35,346 nt of DNA from Zunongwangia pacifica (GCF_023499215.1 NZ_JAKHSK010000041.1:1-35346); one strand, 5' to 3'; positions 15,805 to 23,970 are shown, counted from the first letter of the stretch. Numbers and translations: made by a program. Notes: generated by a model from the letters alone, not told the origin.

Positions 15805-18800
15805 TTAAAATTGAAGTGATAAACCAACCGAATAGGTTTCGTTAAACGGAGTTGTTTGTGCAGTACTTCGGTTTGAAGAAGTAGAAGGCTGATTTAGGTT
15901 TACGGAGTTACTGGCGGCCTCAGGATCGATATAATCGGTTAGCGAAGTGAAGGTGAACAGATTTTCACCACTAAAATAAACCCTGAACTTACTAATATTA
16001 AACTTCTCTGTAATCCTTTTTGGAATGGTATATCCAAGACTTAAGTTTTTTAGTCTTAAATAAGCAACACTTTGTAAATATCTATCATTAACTGCTCCTA
16101 AAGCATCACTGTCTGATAATGCGATATATCCAAATAATCTTGGAAAATAAGCATCTTTATTATCCGGAGACCAGATATTATCTACCAAATCTTTACGAAT
16201 AAAGGTATCGTATGGCCGGTTATACATTGCCCAAAAAATTCTTGAATCCCTGTTAGGATACCAGTCCTGCTTGCCTACTCCTTGAAAAAAAGCTGAAATA
16301 TCAAAACCTTTCCAGGCGGCATTTACTCTAAAACTGTATAAGTATTGCGGAGCTGTGTTTCCTATTTTTCTTCGATCTCCTGAATCCTGGAGGGTATTTT
16401 CACCTTCATTAATAACACCATCACCATTTAAATCTACATAACGAACATCACCGGGTTGTAATCCTCCATTAGCAACAATACGATTAGCAACTCGGGTTTG
16501 ATCGGCGTGACCCTTAATTTCTTCTTCAGTTTGAAATAGTCCATCAACATGATATCCCCAAAGCTCTCCAATCGTCATCCCCTTGTAATAATCCAATAAA
16601 CTGTTGTTTGGATTATCGAATCTTGTAATTTTGGTTACTGAATTGGATAAATTTCCGGTAATTCCGAAATTCAACGGAGATTTCGCCACTTCAAAAGTAT
16701 GATGATAGCCTAAACTAAGCTCAAAACCGCGTGTTCTTAGATCTGCTGCATTTTCTTGCGGAGAGCCAGTTCCTAAAACACTAGGTAAAGTCGCTCCCTT
16801 GGTGAGCATTCCTTCGGTATTTCTCTGAAACCAGTCAAAAGTGATATTTACATCATTATTAAAAAGAGCAATATCTGTCCCAAGATCAAATGTTTTTACT
16901 TCTTCCCATGAAATGTCACGTGGATTTAAGCCCGGTGCCGCGATGTAATCTAAGGTTCTGCCGTTTAATGCAAAATCATTGTCAATATTCTTACTCAAAG
17001 TAGGGATATATGCATAATTGGCTACTTCCTGATTACCCAAAGAACCATAGGAAGCCCTTAACTTAAACAGATTGAAAGTATCGGTTAAACCAGAAAAGAA
17101 ATTTTCTTTGTTAATTAACCAACCAGCTGACACAGATGGGAAAAACCCCCAGCGCTCTTCTTCAGGAAATCTTGAGGTTCCGTCGTAACGACCATTTACC
17201 TCTAATAGATATTTATCTTTGTAATCATAAGACAATCTATAAAACACGCCTTGTAACGCCCATTCTGCTGCACTTCCCAAAGCTTCAGGATTACTGGTAG
17301 CAAGACCTAAAGAGTTTAAGTCGTCTGAGATACTATTTTGTTTACTCGCGGTAGTGTTTTTGGTGTAAAAAGACTCCTGATTAAAACCTAAGGTAGCTTT
17401 TAAGCTATGATCACCTAATTGATGATGATAATCACCATAAATATTAAAAGCATCGTACTTAAACCGTGTATTATATTCTGTTAATTGATCGGTTCCCATC
17501 GTATTCACTTCTCCAGGATAAATAGAATATGGGATATTTACTGATCGTCGATAGCGATTATAATTAGTTCTTCGATAAGCATAACTAGCGGTAACATCTA
17601 AGCCTTTTAAAGGGTTTAGTTTTAAAGTGGCGATGTTAGAAAATTCTCCTTCTTCTGTTTCCTGCTTTGCTTTACCGTAAAGTAAAGAGGCATAAGCTCC
17701 ATCACCTATGGTATAATTGTTTAGCTCTGTTCTCCAGGTAGCCGTACCATCTGGATTTTGTGGCATATACGATGGCAAACCGTGCACATAAATATTACCG
17801 TTAAATTGATCTCCCCATCCATACTGGCTACCCCCATGCTTTAGATCGTTAGAGTTATTATATTGCATGTTATTGGTAAAACTAAGCCAGTTGTTAATTT
17901 CCATTTCCAGTTTACCCCTTAGATTATAAATTTTATAATGATCGTCCTGAACTTTCAGAATACCCTCACTGTTGTAATTACGATAAGAGAAAAATCCTTT
18001 TATTTTATCAGATCCGCCAGAAACTGAGACATTATAAATTTGTGTAGAGTAACTGTCCCTGAAAAAATAATCCCACCAATCTGTATGACCATAATAAATA
18101 TATTGTTCTCTACCATTACGGATACCGGTTTCCACCCGGGCTAATGAAGGATCTTGTGACACCTCGTATATGTTTTTGTAATCTTCTTCATTATAACCGG
18201 TGTAGCTTCTACCTACTGCCGTACGAAAAGCCTCGTCTACCAACATTACCGCTTTATAAGGATCGGTTAAAAAATTGGTATTTACCGTAGGAGAATTCCA
18301 CGCTGTGGTTGCATCTACATTTACCGTTAAATTTCCTGTTTTAGGATTTTTAGTGCTAATAAGTACTACTCCAAAAGCTCCTCGTGCACCATAAATAGCT
18401 GAAGCACCGGCATCTTTTAAAACACTTATCGATTCAATATCATTCGGGTTCAGGTTATTAATATCTCCTTCTACTCCATCGATAATTACCAGAGGTTCTC
18501 CTCCGTTTATGGAAGTAAATCCCCGAATATTTATTCTTGGTTTGGCAGCAGGATCTCCACTGCTTTGTGTAACATTCAAACCAGGGCTTAATCCTTGTAA
18601 TCCAGAAGAAACATCGGCTATCGGCCGTTGCTGAATTTGCTCAGCATCTACTTTGCTTACCGCATCAACTAAAGTTTCACGACTGGTTTGCCCATATCCT
18701 ACCAACACTACTTCTTCAAGACTTGAGGCATCTGTTTGTAGAACAATATCAATCGTGGTTCGATTTTCGATATTTACAATCTGTTTTTTATAACCCATAT

Positions 18801-19281
18801 AAGTAACACTAAGTGATGTGGCATCTACCGGAACTCCTATTGTAAAATTCCCTTCAAAGTCGGTAGCCGTCCCAATATTAGTATCCTGTACAAAAACACT
18901 TGCTCCCGGTATTGGCAAATGATCAATATCTGTCACCGTACCGGTTATAATACGCTCTTGCTGAAATTCTTTATTTAGTTTAAGAGCGATAGTAAATTTT
19001 TTTCTGATGTAAGAGAGCGGAACTAGTTGTTGAAGTCGGTTTAACTCATTTTCAACCCCATTGTTTGCGGGAGAAAAACCAGAAACAGAAACTTCTTTAA
19101 AAGCCTTGGTATTATAGACAAAATTGATATTTCCATAATTTTTGGCTAAGAGTTGTACTACTTCATCCAGATTACTGGGGTTACTGGAATGAGCTTTTAA
19201 TTGCTGAGTTCCTATAGTATAGATTGTCAGCATAAAAATTGCTGTCGTTAAAAAACGCCAACGCTTTTTTGTTATATTCAT
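15805..19281 (-). CDS. SusC/RagA-family TonB-linked outer-membrane transporter (system 2)
   Basis: 1158 residues. Signal sequence MNITKKRWRFLTTAIFMLTIY..., then an STN domain (about 38-105, LDEVVQLLAKNYGNINFVY), a carboxypeptidase-regulatory-like domain (about 114-190, GTVTDIDHLPIPGASVFVQD), a SLEEVVLVGYG segment typical of SusC proteins, a plug (PLVIIDGVEGDINNLNPNDI, VLKDAGASAIYGARGAFGVV) and a barrel ending in the canonical aromatic terminus GLSLQF. It imports a SusD2-bound ligand using TonB energy and can signal through the STN domain to FecR2. Its 227-base leader holds a duplicated hairpin element (19297-19493). Confidence 0.95.
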   Translation of the reverse strand: MNITKKRWRFLTTAIFMLTIYTIGTQQLKAHSSNPSNLDEVVQLLAKNYGNINFVYNTKAFKEVSVSGFSPANNGVENELNRLQQLVPLSYIRKKFTIALKLNKEFQQERIITGTVTDIDHLPIPGASVFVQDTNIGTATDFEGNFTIGVPVDATSLSVTYMGYKKQIVNIENRTTIDIVLQTDASSLEEVVLVGYGQTSRETLVDAVSKVDAEQIQQRPIADVSSGLQGLSPGLNVTQSSGDPAAKPRINIRGFTSINGGEPLVIIDGVEGDINNLNPNDIESISVLKDAGASAIYGARGAFGVVLISTKNPKTGNLTVNVDATTAWNSPTVNTNFLTDPYKAVMLVDEAFRTAVGRSYTGYNEEDYKNIYEVSQDPSLARVETGIRNGREQYIYYGHTDWWDYFFRDSYSTQIYNVSVSGGSDKIKGFFSYRNYNSEGILKVQDDHYKIYNLRGKLEMEINNWLSFTNNMQYNNSNDLKHGGSQYGWGDQFNGNIYVHGLPSYMPQNPDGTATWRTELNNYTIGDGAYASLLYGKAKQETEEGEFSNIATLKLNPLKGLDVTASYAYRRTNYNRYRRSVNIPYSIYPGEVNTMGTDQLTEYNTRFKYDAFNIYGDYHHQLGDHSLKATLGFNQESFYTKNTTASKQNSISDDLNSLGLATSNPEALGSAAEWALQGVFYRLSYDYKDKYLLEVNGRYDGTSRFPEEERWGFFPSVSAGWLINKENFFSGLTDTFNLFKLRASYGSLGNQEVANYAYIPTLSKNIDNDFALNGRTLDYIAAPGLNPRDISWEEVKTFDLGTDIALFNNDVNITFDWFQRNTEGMLTKGATLPSVLGTGSPQENAADLRTRGFELSLGYHHTFEVAKSPLNFGITGNLSNSVTKITRFDNPNNSLLDYYKGMTIGELWGYHVDGLFQTEEEIKGHADQTRVANRIVANGGLQPGDVRYVDLNGDGVINEGENTLQDSGDRRKIGNTAPQYLYSFRVNAAWKGFDISAFFQGVGKQDWYPNRDSRIFWAMYNRPYDTFIRKDLVDNIWSPDNKDAYFPRLFGYIALSDSDALGAVNDRYLQSVAYLRLKNLSLGYTIPKRITEKFNISKFRVYFSGENLFTFTSLTDYIDPEAASNSVNLNQPSTSSNRSTAQTTPFNETYSVGLSLQF

Positions 19282-19296
19282 TTTACTGATTATTCA

Positions 19297-19493
19297 ATTA
19301 TTAATAGTTACTTTTTGCAGATCCTGGCCGGGATCTATAATTGCCGGGGTGTAGTTTTTAGGTCATATTTTCATATTTTAGTGCTTTTAAGATTTATTAT
19401 CAGTTAGTTTTCAGGTATTTTTATAGCTTTGTCACCTATTATTAATAGTTATTTTAATAATTGCCGGGGATAGTCTTGGCCGAGATTATCCCC
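19297..19493. repeat. Duplicated hairpin-bearing leader element between fecR2 and susC2
   Basis: Two copies of ATTATTAATAGTTA (19297-19310 and 19438-19451) and of ATAATTGCCGGGG (19337-19349 and 19457-19469) occur in the same order. Each unit has a TGGCCG or TTGGCC loop in a hairpin: GATCC/GGATC at 19320-19335, and GGGGATA/TATCCCC at 19466-19493. The unit nearer susC2 has the hairpin between the two shared blocks; in the other it lies outside. Neither stem is followed by a T-run on the minus strand. A duplicated RNA leader or operator controlling susC2 is inferred. Confidence 0.6.
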
Positions 19494-19508
19494 ATTTTAC
19501 GTTCTTTT

Positions 19509-20378
19509 CTAATCGCACATTTTCCCTTCTATTTTGTATTCATGTTCACTTAGTGCTACAAAATCGATATTGTGTGAAAATGAGATGATTTCTATGATTT
19601 CATCCAAACTTAAATCACTCTTAAATTCACCTGAGATCTTGCAATTGGAATAATCTGCTTTATTCTTAATCGCTATTGCGTAATAATTTTCTAATCGATC
19701 CAATAAAAAATCCAAGCTGGCATTTTCGCACTTAATCAAAGAAGATTTCCAGGCGAGTACAGTATTGGTATTAAAATTATTTAAGCTAATTCTTTTAGTT
19801 GCCTTATTATAAATTAGTTCGTCCCCAGGTGATAGATTTTTTTCCTGATTTTGATTTGCGATAACTTTCAATTTTCCTTCTACTAAAGAAACAAGGATTT
19901 CCTGCGAATTTTCGTAGGCATTTACATTAAAAGAAGTTCCTAGAACTGTAAGGTGTAACTCCCCCGTATTTATTCTAAAAGGGTGGTTTTCATCTTTTTT
20001 GATGTCAAAATAGGCCTCTCCTTTTAAAGTTAACATTCTTGAATTTTCAGTGGTATAAGTAATAGCACTATTGCGATTTAAAAGCACTTTAGAGCCATCT
20101 TCAAGTAGTATCTCTTTCGGCGTCTTGCCGGTATTATTCACTTCAACCAGTACTGATGGGTTATCTGGGTTAAAAAGGCTTAAACTGGCCACAGTTAAAA
20201 GTGCAATAACTAAAATGGCTGCAATAGATTTCCACATCACATGATGAGGTGCTTTAATAGATTTATCAATCCTTTGCCATAATTTCTTTGAATTTGGCTT
20301 AACCGGTTTATGCCAGGCCTGGTGAATAAGCTTATCCAGATGAGCTTCAGAAAGATCTTTATCTTTTTTATTTTCCAT
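19509..20378 (-). CDS. FecR-family anti-sigma factor (system 2)
   Basis: 289 residues. A short cytoplasmic part (about 1-50, LDKLIHQAWHKPVKPNSKKLWQRI) precedes a membrane helix at about 52-70 (SIAAILVIALLTVASLSLF). The FecR domain contains GKTPKEILLEDGSKVLLNRNSAITY and GEAYFDIKKDENHPFRINTGELHLTVLGTSFNVNAY. The C-terminal DUF4974-like domain ends at KIEGKMCD. It is about 100 residues shorter than FecR1, mainly before and within the first periplasmic part. It lies between sigma 2 and susC2 on the same strand and is the likely sensor partner of the SusC2 STN domain. Confidence 0.93.
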   Translation of the reverse strand: MENKKDKDLSEAHLDKLIHQAWHKPVKPNSKKLWQRIDKSIKAPHHVMWKSIAAILVIALLTVASLSLFNPDNPSVLVEVNNTGKTPKEILLEDGSKVLLNRNSAITYTTENSRMLTLKGEAYFDIKKDENHPFRINTGELHLTVLGTSFNVNAYENSQEILVSLVEGKLKVIANQNQEKNLSPGDELIYNKATKRISLNNFNTNTVLAWKSSLIKCENASLDFLLDRLENYYAIAIKNKADYSNCKISGEFKSDLSLDEIIEIISFSHNIDFVALSEHEYKIEGKMCD

Positions 20379-20419
20379 TTTATTCTTTTCTATTAGGTAT
20401 TCAAATAGAAAAATAAGAT

Positions 20420-20445
20420 CCCCTACGGCGTAATGTTTTGATAAC
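20420..20445 (-). promoter_or_regulatory. Candidate fecR2 ECF-type promoter, same motif as fecR1
   Basis: Minus strand GTTATCAAAACATTA at 20431-20445, then CGCCGT and AGGGG at 20420-20424. The 15 bases are identical to those before fecR1, at 52 versus 49 bases from the respective start codons. The GGGG run follows the motif in both, but with six extra bases here. No TAnnTTTG box lies downstream, in contrast to fecR1. Confidence 0.5.
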
Positions 20446-20562
20446 AGTTCTTTTACGCTTTGATGACCTATTAAAATGAATATACAGTGTTAACCTCTAA
20501 AAAACAGATATTTAAAAATAATAGAATAGAATTTATGATTTCAGAACTCTAAATGAAAATAA

Positions 20563-21087
20563 TTATGAAAGATTCTTTTCTTTAAGTAGGTTTTTCCTTA
20601 ATTCTGAAATTGCTTTCGCTACCTGATTTTCTACCGTTTTTACTGAAATATTTAGATAATTAGCGATCTCTTTTTGGGTGAGTCCTTCTAATTTATGCAT
20701 AATGAAAATTTCACGGCACTGCTGAGGTAATTTTTTAACCGCATTATTTAAAAAATAGAGTTGATTTTGTTCATTATCAACTTCTGTTTCTTCAGAAATA
20801 TGCTCGGAATTTTTAGAATTTGAAGACACTTCCAATCTATTTCTTTTCATCTGATTGATGATATAAAACTTAGCTATTCGAATAAGTTGCGATTCGATAT
20901 TATGATTTTCAGAGAGATTTTCCCGTTGCTCCCAAAATCGTACAAAAACATCATGAACAAAGTCTTCAGATCGTTGTGCGTTCTTTGTAAAACCTAATGC
21001 CAGAGCATAAACATTTTGGTGGTATTGAAGATATATTTGCTTTAAGGCGGTCTTATTTCCTTTCTTAAAATCTCTAAGCAAATTCAT
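20563..21087 (-). CDS. ECF sigma-70 factor (system 2)
   Basis: 174 residues from the ATG at 21085-21087. The frame is open back to a GTG at 21105 (six more residues), but that codon touches a candidate -7 box (21107-21114), so the ATG is preferred. Region 2: YHQNVYALALGFTKNAQRSEDFVHDVFVRFW. Region 4: LPQQCREIFIMHKLEGLTQKEIANYLNISVKTVENQVAKA. FecI-like, first gene of the sigma2-fecR2-susC2-susD2-hydrolase series, with 184 bases to fecR2 that contain the shared ECF motif. Predicted to be held by FecR2 and to transcribe the uptake operon when ligand is present. Confidence 0.92.
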   Translation of the reverse strand: MNLLRDFKKGNKTALKQIYLQYHQNVYALALGFTKNAQRSEDFVHDVFVRFWEQRENLSENHNIESQLIRIAKFYIINQMKRNRLEVSSNSKNSEHISEETEVDNEQNQLYFLNNAVKKLPQQCREIFIMHKLEGLTQKEIANYLNISVKTVENQVAKAISELRKNLLKEKNLS

Positions 21088-21106
21088 GTTTGTTGATTTA
21101 AGCACT

Positions 21107-21135
21107 CAAATTTATATGGAATTCCAGAAGTTAAA
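21107..21135 (-). promoter_or_regulatory. Candidate housekeeping promoter for sigma 2
   Basis: Minus strand TTG at 21133-21135, an 18-base spacer, and TAAATTTG at 21107-21114 fit the Bacteroidota primary-sigma pattern TTG / TAnnTTTG. Transcription would start near 21100, which supports the ATG at 21087 as the start codon. Confidence 0.5.
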
Positions 21136-21242
21136 TGCTTGCCAACATTATATAAAACTAAATTTATTGTTACACGTTTGTGAATCATTGAGTAAACTAC
21201 CTTAAAGCTAGCTTATTAAGATTTGTTAGAAAATCATTTATA

Positions 21243-21283
21243 TTTCGAGGCAAGCCTAAGAAAATTTAATCTCGATTATTGAG
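21243..21283. repeat. Dispersed intergenic hairpin element, copy B
   Basis: TTTCGAGGCAAGCCT at 21243-21257 is identical to 28368-28382. It is followed by an AT-rich spacer and CTCGATTATTGAG (21271-21283), which matches the palindrome of copy A at 3258-3270 with one change. Confidence 0.55.
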
Positions 21284-21290
21284 TAAATAG

Positions 21291-21322
21291 TTGGCATAAA
21301 TTGATTTGCCAGTTTATGTTTG
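21291..21322 (+). promoter_or_regulatory. Candidate promoter toward the KdpD-like kinase
   Basis: TTG at 21291-21293, a 21-base spacer, then TATGTTTG at 21315-21322, fitting TTG / TAnnTTTG. It is about 265 bases ahead of the kinase start, so the transcript would carry a long leader including the inverted repeats at 21443-21499. Confidence 0.4.
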
Positions 21323-21442
21323 CTTCTAAACTCTGAATTTATTTAATGTACGAGATTTAAAATGTCAATGCCCTCCCTACTGTCTGTATGGTCATATACT
21401 TTAAAAATTTTTACTATAGGTTAAGTAAGAATTATTAGCTAT

Positions 21443-21499
21443 TTACTACACTCATTTTTTAATTTCATATCTATCACTGGATAGGTGTAGTAATGAAAT
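21443..21499 (+). promoter_or_regulatory. Overlapping inverted repeats in the kinase leader
   Basis: Three pairings are visible: TTACTACAC (21443-21451) with GTGTAGTAA (21485-21493), ATTTCAT (21462-21468) with ATGAAAT (21493-21499), and CTATC (21471-21475) with GATAG (21480-21484). The first two cross each other, so they are either exclusive alternatives or a pseudoknot. The element could be an RNA switch or a protein-binding site; it matches no riboswitch class that I recognise. Confidence 0.4.
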
Positions 21500-21587
21500 C
21501 ATATTCAAATGAAAACTAAAAATTAGCCCTTTGGAATTAAGTTCGTTAAAGCTTTCCAAGCTATTTTAGAAAAATAATTTCAAGAAA

Positions 21588-22670
21588 ATGCAATCAATTT
21601 TCAGCAAAGATTTCAGTAAAACAAAACAGTACGGAATAAGCATATCACTTATTTTAATCGCTTCTGCTAGTTGTTACTTTTTTCACGATTTTATGGGTTA
21701 TCGCGCTGTGGCGCTACTGTTGTTACTGGCCGTTTCCCTTTCAGCGGTCCTATTTGATATCCTTCCTGTATTGGTTTGTGCACTACTAAGTGCCTTAATT
21801 CTTAACTTCTTTTTTATTCCCCCTACCTTTACCTTCAAAATTGAGTCGGCAGAAGACGTACTTATGTTTTTAATGTACCTGCTTGTCGCAATGATTAATA
21901 CTGTACTTACCATAAAAATCAGGCAATTTGAAAACAAGAAACGGAACGAAGAGGAAAAAGAAAAAACCATAGCCCTATACAATACACTAATTAATTCATT
22001 ATCTCACGAACTTAGAACACCAATTGCTACGATCATTGGTTCTGTAGATACTATTGTAGACAACGAGGATAAACTCTCTAAAAAAAATATTAGGGAACTT
22101 TATACAGAAATTGCTACCGCTGGAAGCCGACTAAACCGACAGGTTGAAAATTTACTTAATATGAGCCGGCTTGACGCAGGGATGCTAAAACCTACTTTTG
22201 ATTGGGTTGATGTAAACGAACTTGTATTTAAAGCAATAAAGGAAAGTGAATATTCTTTGGAAAATACCAAAATTATCTTTGAACCTAACGAAAACGTAGC
22301 TTTACTTTACCTGGATGGCGGATTTTTAGAAATGATTCTCTATAATTTAATACACAATGCTATTCGCCATACCCCAAAAAATTCGAATATTCTTGTTGAT
22401 TGTAATTATAAAGATGAAAGCTTAATGATCGATATCTCTGATAATGGTTTGGGGTTTCCAAAGGACGAAATAGACTTTGTTTTTGATAAGTTTTATAAAC
22501 TTAATGGAACAGCTACAGGAGGGACCGGCTTGGGACTTTCTATCGTTAAAGGTTTTACAGAAGCCCTGAACGGAAAAATAACACTGAAAAACAAAAAAAC
22601 TGGTGGTGCCCACTTTCATCTGGAAATTCCATCCCAAACTTCAACAATAACTATTAAAGAAAATGAATAG
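21588..22670 (+). CDS. KdpD-type sensor histidine kinase, short form
   Basis: 360 residues. Residues about 14-108 hold four membrane helices of the DUF4118 type found in KdpD, including the NFFFIPPTFTFKIESAEDVL signature. The kinase part has the H-box SLSHELRTPIATIIGS (phospho-acceptor His140), N-box LIHNAIRHTP, G1 DISDNGLGFP and G2 GGTGLGLSIVKGF. The large cytoplasmic N-terminal KdpD and universal-stress-like domains of Escherichia coli KdpD (about 890 residues) are absent, so it corresponds to the C-terminal half only. It overlaps the response regulator gene by 8 bases. In KdpD the membrane and kinase parts respond to potassium limitation or turgor; that is inferred here from the neighbouring Trk genes. 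Confidence 0.92.
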   Translation: MQSIFSKDFSKTKQYGISISLILIASASCYFFHDFMGYRAVALLLLLAVSLSAVLFDILPVLVCALLSALILNFFFIPPTFTFKIESAEDVLMFLMYLLVAMINTVLTIKIRQFENKKRNEEEKEKTIALYNTLINSLSHELRTPIATIIGSVDTIVDNEDKLSKKNIRELYTEIATAGSRLNRQVENLLNMSRLDAGMLKPTFDWVDVNELVFKAIKESEYSLENTKIIFEPNENVALLYLDGGFLEMILYNLIHNAIRHTPKNSNILVDCNYKDESLMIDISDNGLGFPKDEIDFVFDKFYKLNGTATGGTGLGLSIVKGFTEALNGKITLKNKKTGGAHFHLEIPSQTSTITIKENE

Positions 22671-23340
22671 CCCAGGTATTTTAATCATTGATGACGAACC
22701 CCAAATTCGAAAATTGTTACAAATCAACTTAGAAAGTAACGATTATAAAGTCATCCAGGCAAGTACAGGAAAAGAAGGGATAGCTTTGGCTGCCAATCAT
22801 CTTCCAGATTTGATTCTTTTGGATATAGGACTCCAGGATATTAGCGGGCATCAGGTATTAAAGAACTTACGGGAATGGAATAATAATCCTATTATTATTT
22901 TATCGGTACAGGATAATGAAGCAGATATTGTTTCTGCACTGGATAACGGTGCTACAGATTATCTCACTAAACCATTCCGTACGGGAGAGTTACTAGCCCG
23001 CATTCGCTCTGCTATTCGAAAAAATCAACAGGTAGATAATAATTCTCTAATCACTACCGGATCGCTCAAAATAGATTTGATCGCTCGAACGGTAAAAGTA
23101 AATGATAGCATAATTAAACTTACTTCTACCGAATATTCCTTACTTTCCATTCTCGCAAAAAATGAAGGAAAAGTACTCACTCATCAATATTTACTTAAGG
23201 AAGTTTGGGGTAAAAATTTTCAATATGAAACCCAATATTTAAGAGTTTTTATAGGTACACTTCGCAAAAAAATCGAAACGAATCCCAATAACCCCATTCA
23301 TATCATTACCGAAAGTGGTATCGGATACCGGTTTCAGTAA
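22663..23340 (+). CDS. KdpE-type response regulator (OmpR family)
   Basis: 225 residues. Receiver domain (about 4-118): acidic pair D10-D11, phospho-acceptor D54 in LILLDIGLQD, and the conserved Lys in YLTKPF. C-terminal winged helix (about 128-224): LTSTEYSLLSILAKNEGKVLTHQYLLKEVWG and LRVFIGTLRKKIE...IITESGIGYRF, typical of KdpE. The start overlaps the end of the kinase gene by 8 bases, implying translational coupling. No kdpFABC genes follow; TrkH and TrkA do. A direct repeat fitting an OmpR-family operator lies 150 bases downstream (23486-23506). Confidence 0.93.
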   Translation: MNSPGILIIDDEPQIRKLLQINLESNDYKVIQASTGKEGIALAANHLPDLILLDIGLQDISGHQVLKNLREWNNNPIIILSVQDNEADIVSALDNGATDYLTKPFRTGELLARIRSAIRKNQQVDNNSLITTGSLKIDLIARTVKVNDSIIKLTSTEYSLLSILAKNEGKVLTHQYLLKEVWGKNFQYETQYLRVFIGTLRKKIETNPNNPIHIITESGIGYRFQ

Positions 23341-23485
23341 TTTCCCACATAAAGAAACGCTACTCATTTCTCTACCTTATAGAATTTGGCCACTTCAGAA
23401 CAAAAAATCAATTAATCAAAATTTGGTCATTAAAGATAGAATCTAACAGCTGTCAGAATTCAAAACCATCTCCCCACCGTTCTAG

Positions 23486-23524
23486 AATCTTTATAAAATC
23501 TTTATACATTCCGGTATAGTTTTG
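23486..23524 (+). promoter_or_regulatory. Candidate KdpE operator and promoter of the trk genes
   Basis: Two perfect direct repeats AATCTTTATA at 23486-23495 and 23497-23506, offset by 11 bases (one helical turn), precede TAGTTTTG at 23517-23524 (TAnnTTTG). The repeats occupy the region where a -33 element would sit, and no TTG is there, as expected for an activator-dependent promoter. TTTATA-like half-sites resemble known KdpE targets. Regulation by the adjacent KdpE homologue is inferred. Confidence 0.55.
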
Positions 23525-23566
23525 ATTTTCGATATCAAATTTCCAGCTCATCTTTGCCATAAAGTT

Positions 23567-23624
23567 TAATCGTTGTAAGCATCATTAAACGATTATGTCC
23601 TTAAAAATGGGAAAGAATGAGTAA
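23567..23624 (+). promoter_or_regulatory. Leader hairpin and short upstream frame before the 113-residue gene
   Basis: TAATCGTT (23567-23574) pairs with AACGATTA (23588-23595), loop 13. Immediately after it a 9-codon frame (MSLKMGKNE, 23595-23624) ends inside the next gene, sharing ATGAGTAA with its start at 23617. GGGAAAG precedes that start at about the right distance for a ribosome site. Translational coupling is possible but unproven. Confidence 0.35.
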
Positions 23625-23958
23625 CAGGAAAAATTTATTTTTTGACCAGAAAAATTCAGAGACCTTAATTGACCTCTGCTTTTTGGTAAATGGATTAAGG
23701 CATCAGTTGGTCAAACAGAAGATAGCTGATTTTCGCAAGCTTTTAGAATGTGATTCCCTTATCCAAAAGAAGATAGACCATTTGATTTCTTCTCAATCAG
23801 AGAAAGAATATACTCGTAACATGAAAGAAGGTAAAGCTAATGTTAGAGGTCTTCTGGAAATCTGTAAGAGTACACAAGCACATCATCTCTTAGATCAGGA
23901 AAAGTTGAAGGTAGACCTCTTAAAAATCGAAAGTCTTCTAAACAAATTGTCTACTTAA
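23617..23958 (+). CDS. Small uncharacterised soluble protein between kdpE-like and trkH genes
   Basis: 113 residues; I do not recognise a family. It is predicted mostly helical, charged and without signal peptide or membrane segment. A central basic/acidic helix (LVKQKIADFRKLLECDSLIQ) and a C-terminal leucine-rich helix (LDQEKLKVDLLKIESLLNKL) could form a coiled coil. Only two cysteines besides Cys22 are seen (C44, C86). It ends 12 bases before trkH and follows the direct-repeat promoter, so it is very likely the first gene of the trk transcript. Its position suggests a Trk accessory or regulatory subunit; this is inference from context only. The preceding GGGAAAG supports the chosen start. 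Confidence 0.65.
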   Translation: MSNRKNLFFDQKNSETLIDLCFLVNGLRHQLVKQKIADFRKLLECDSLIQKKIDHLISSQSEKEYTRNMKEGKANVRGLLEICKSTQAHHLLDQEKLKVDLLKIESLLNKLST

Positions 23959-23970
23959 TCCTTATTCATC

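Larger units (their letters stand above)
21106..21587. other. Gene-free divergent region between sigma 2 and the kinase gene
   Basis: 482 bases without a credible gene. It holds, left to right: the sigma 2 promoter, copy B of the dispersed hairpin repeat (21243-21283), a candidate plus-strand promoter (21291-21322), and a set of nested inverted repeats (21443-21499). The tiny frame of eight codons from the ATG at 21493 (MKSYSNEN) overlaps the last stem; there is no independent support that it is translated. Confidence 0.6.

Noticed and set aside
21088-21105. GTG start adding six residues to sigma 2
   Set aside because: It falls next to the candidate -7 box and at or before the predicted transcript start; the ATG at 21087 fits the family better.
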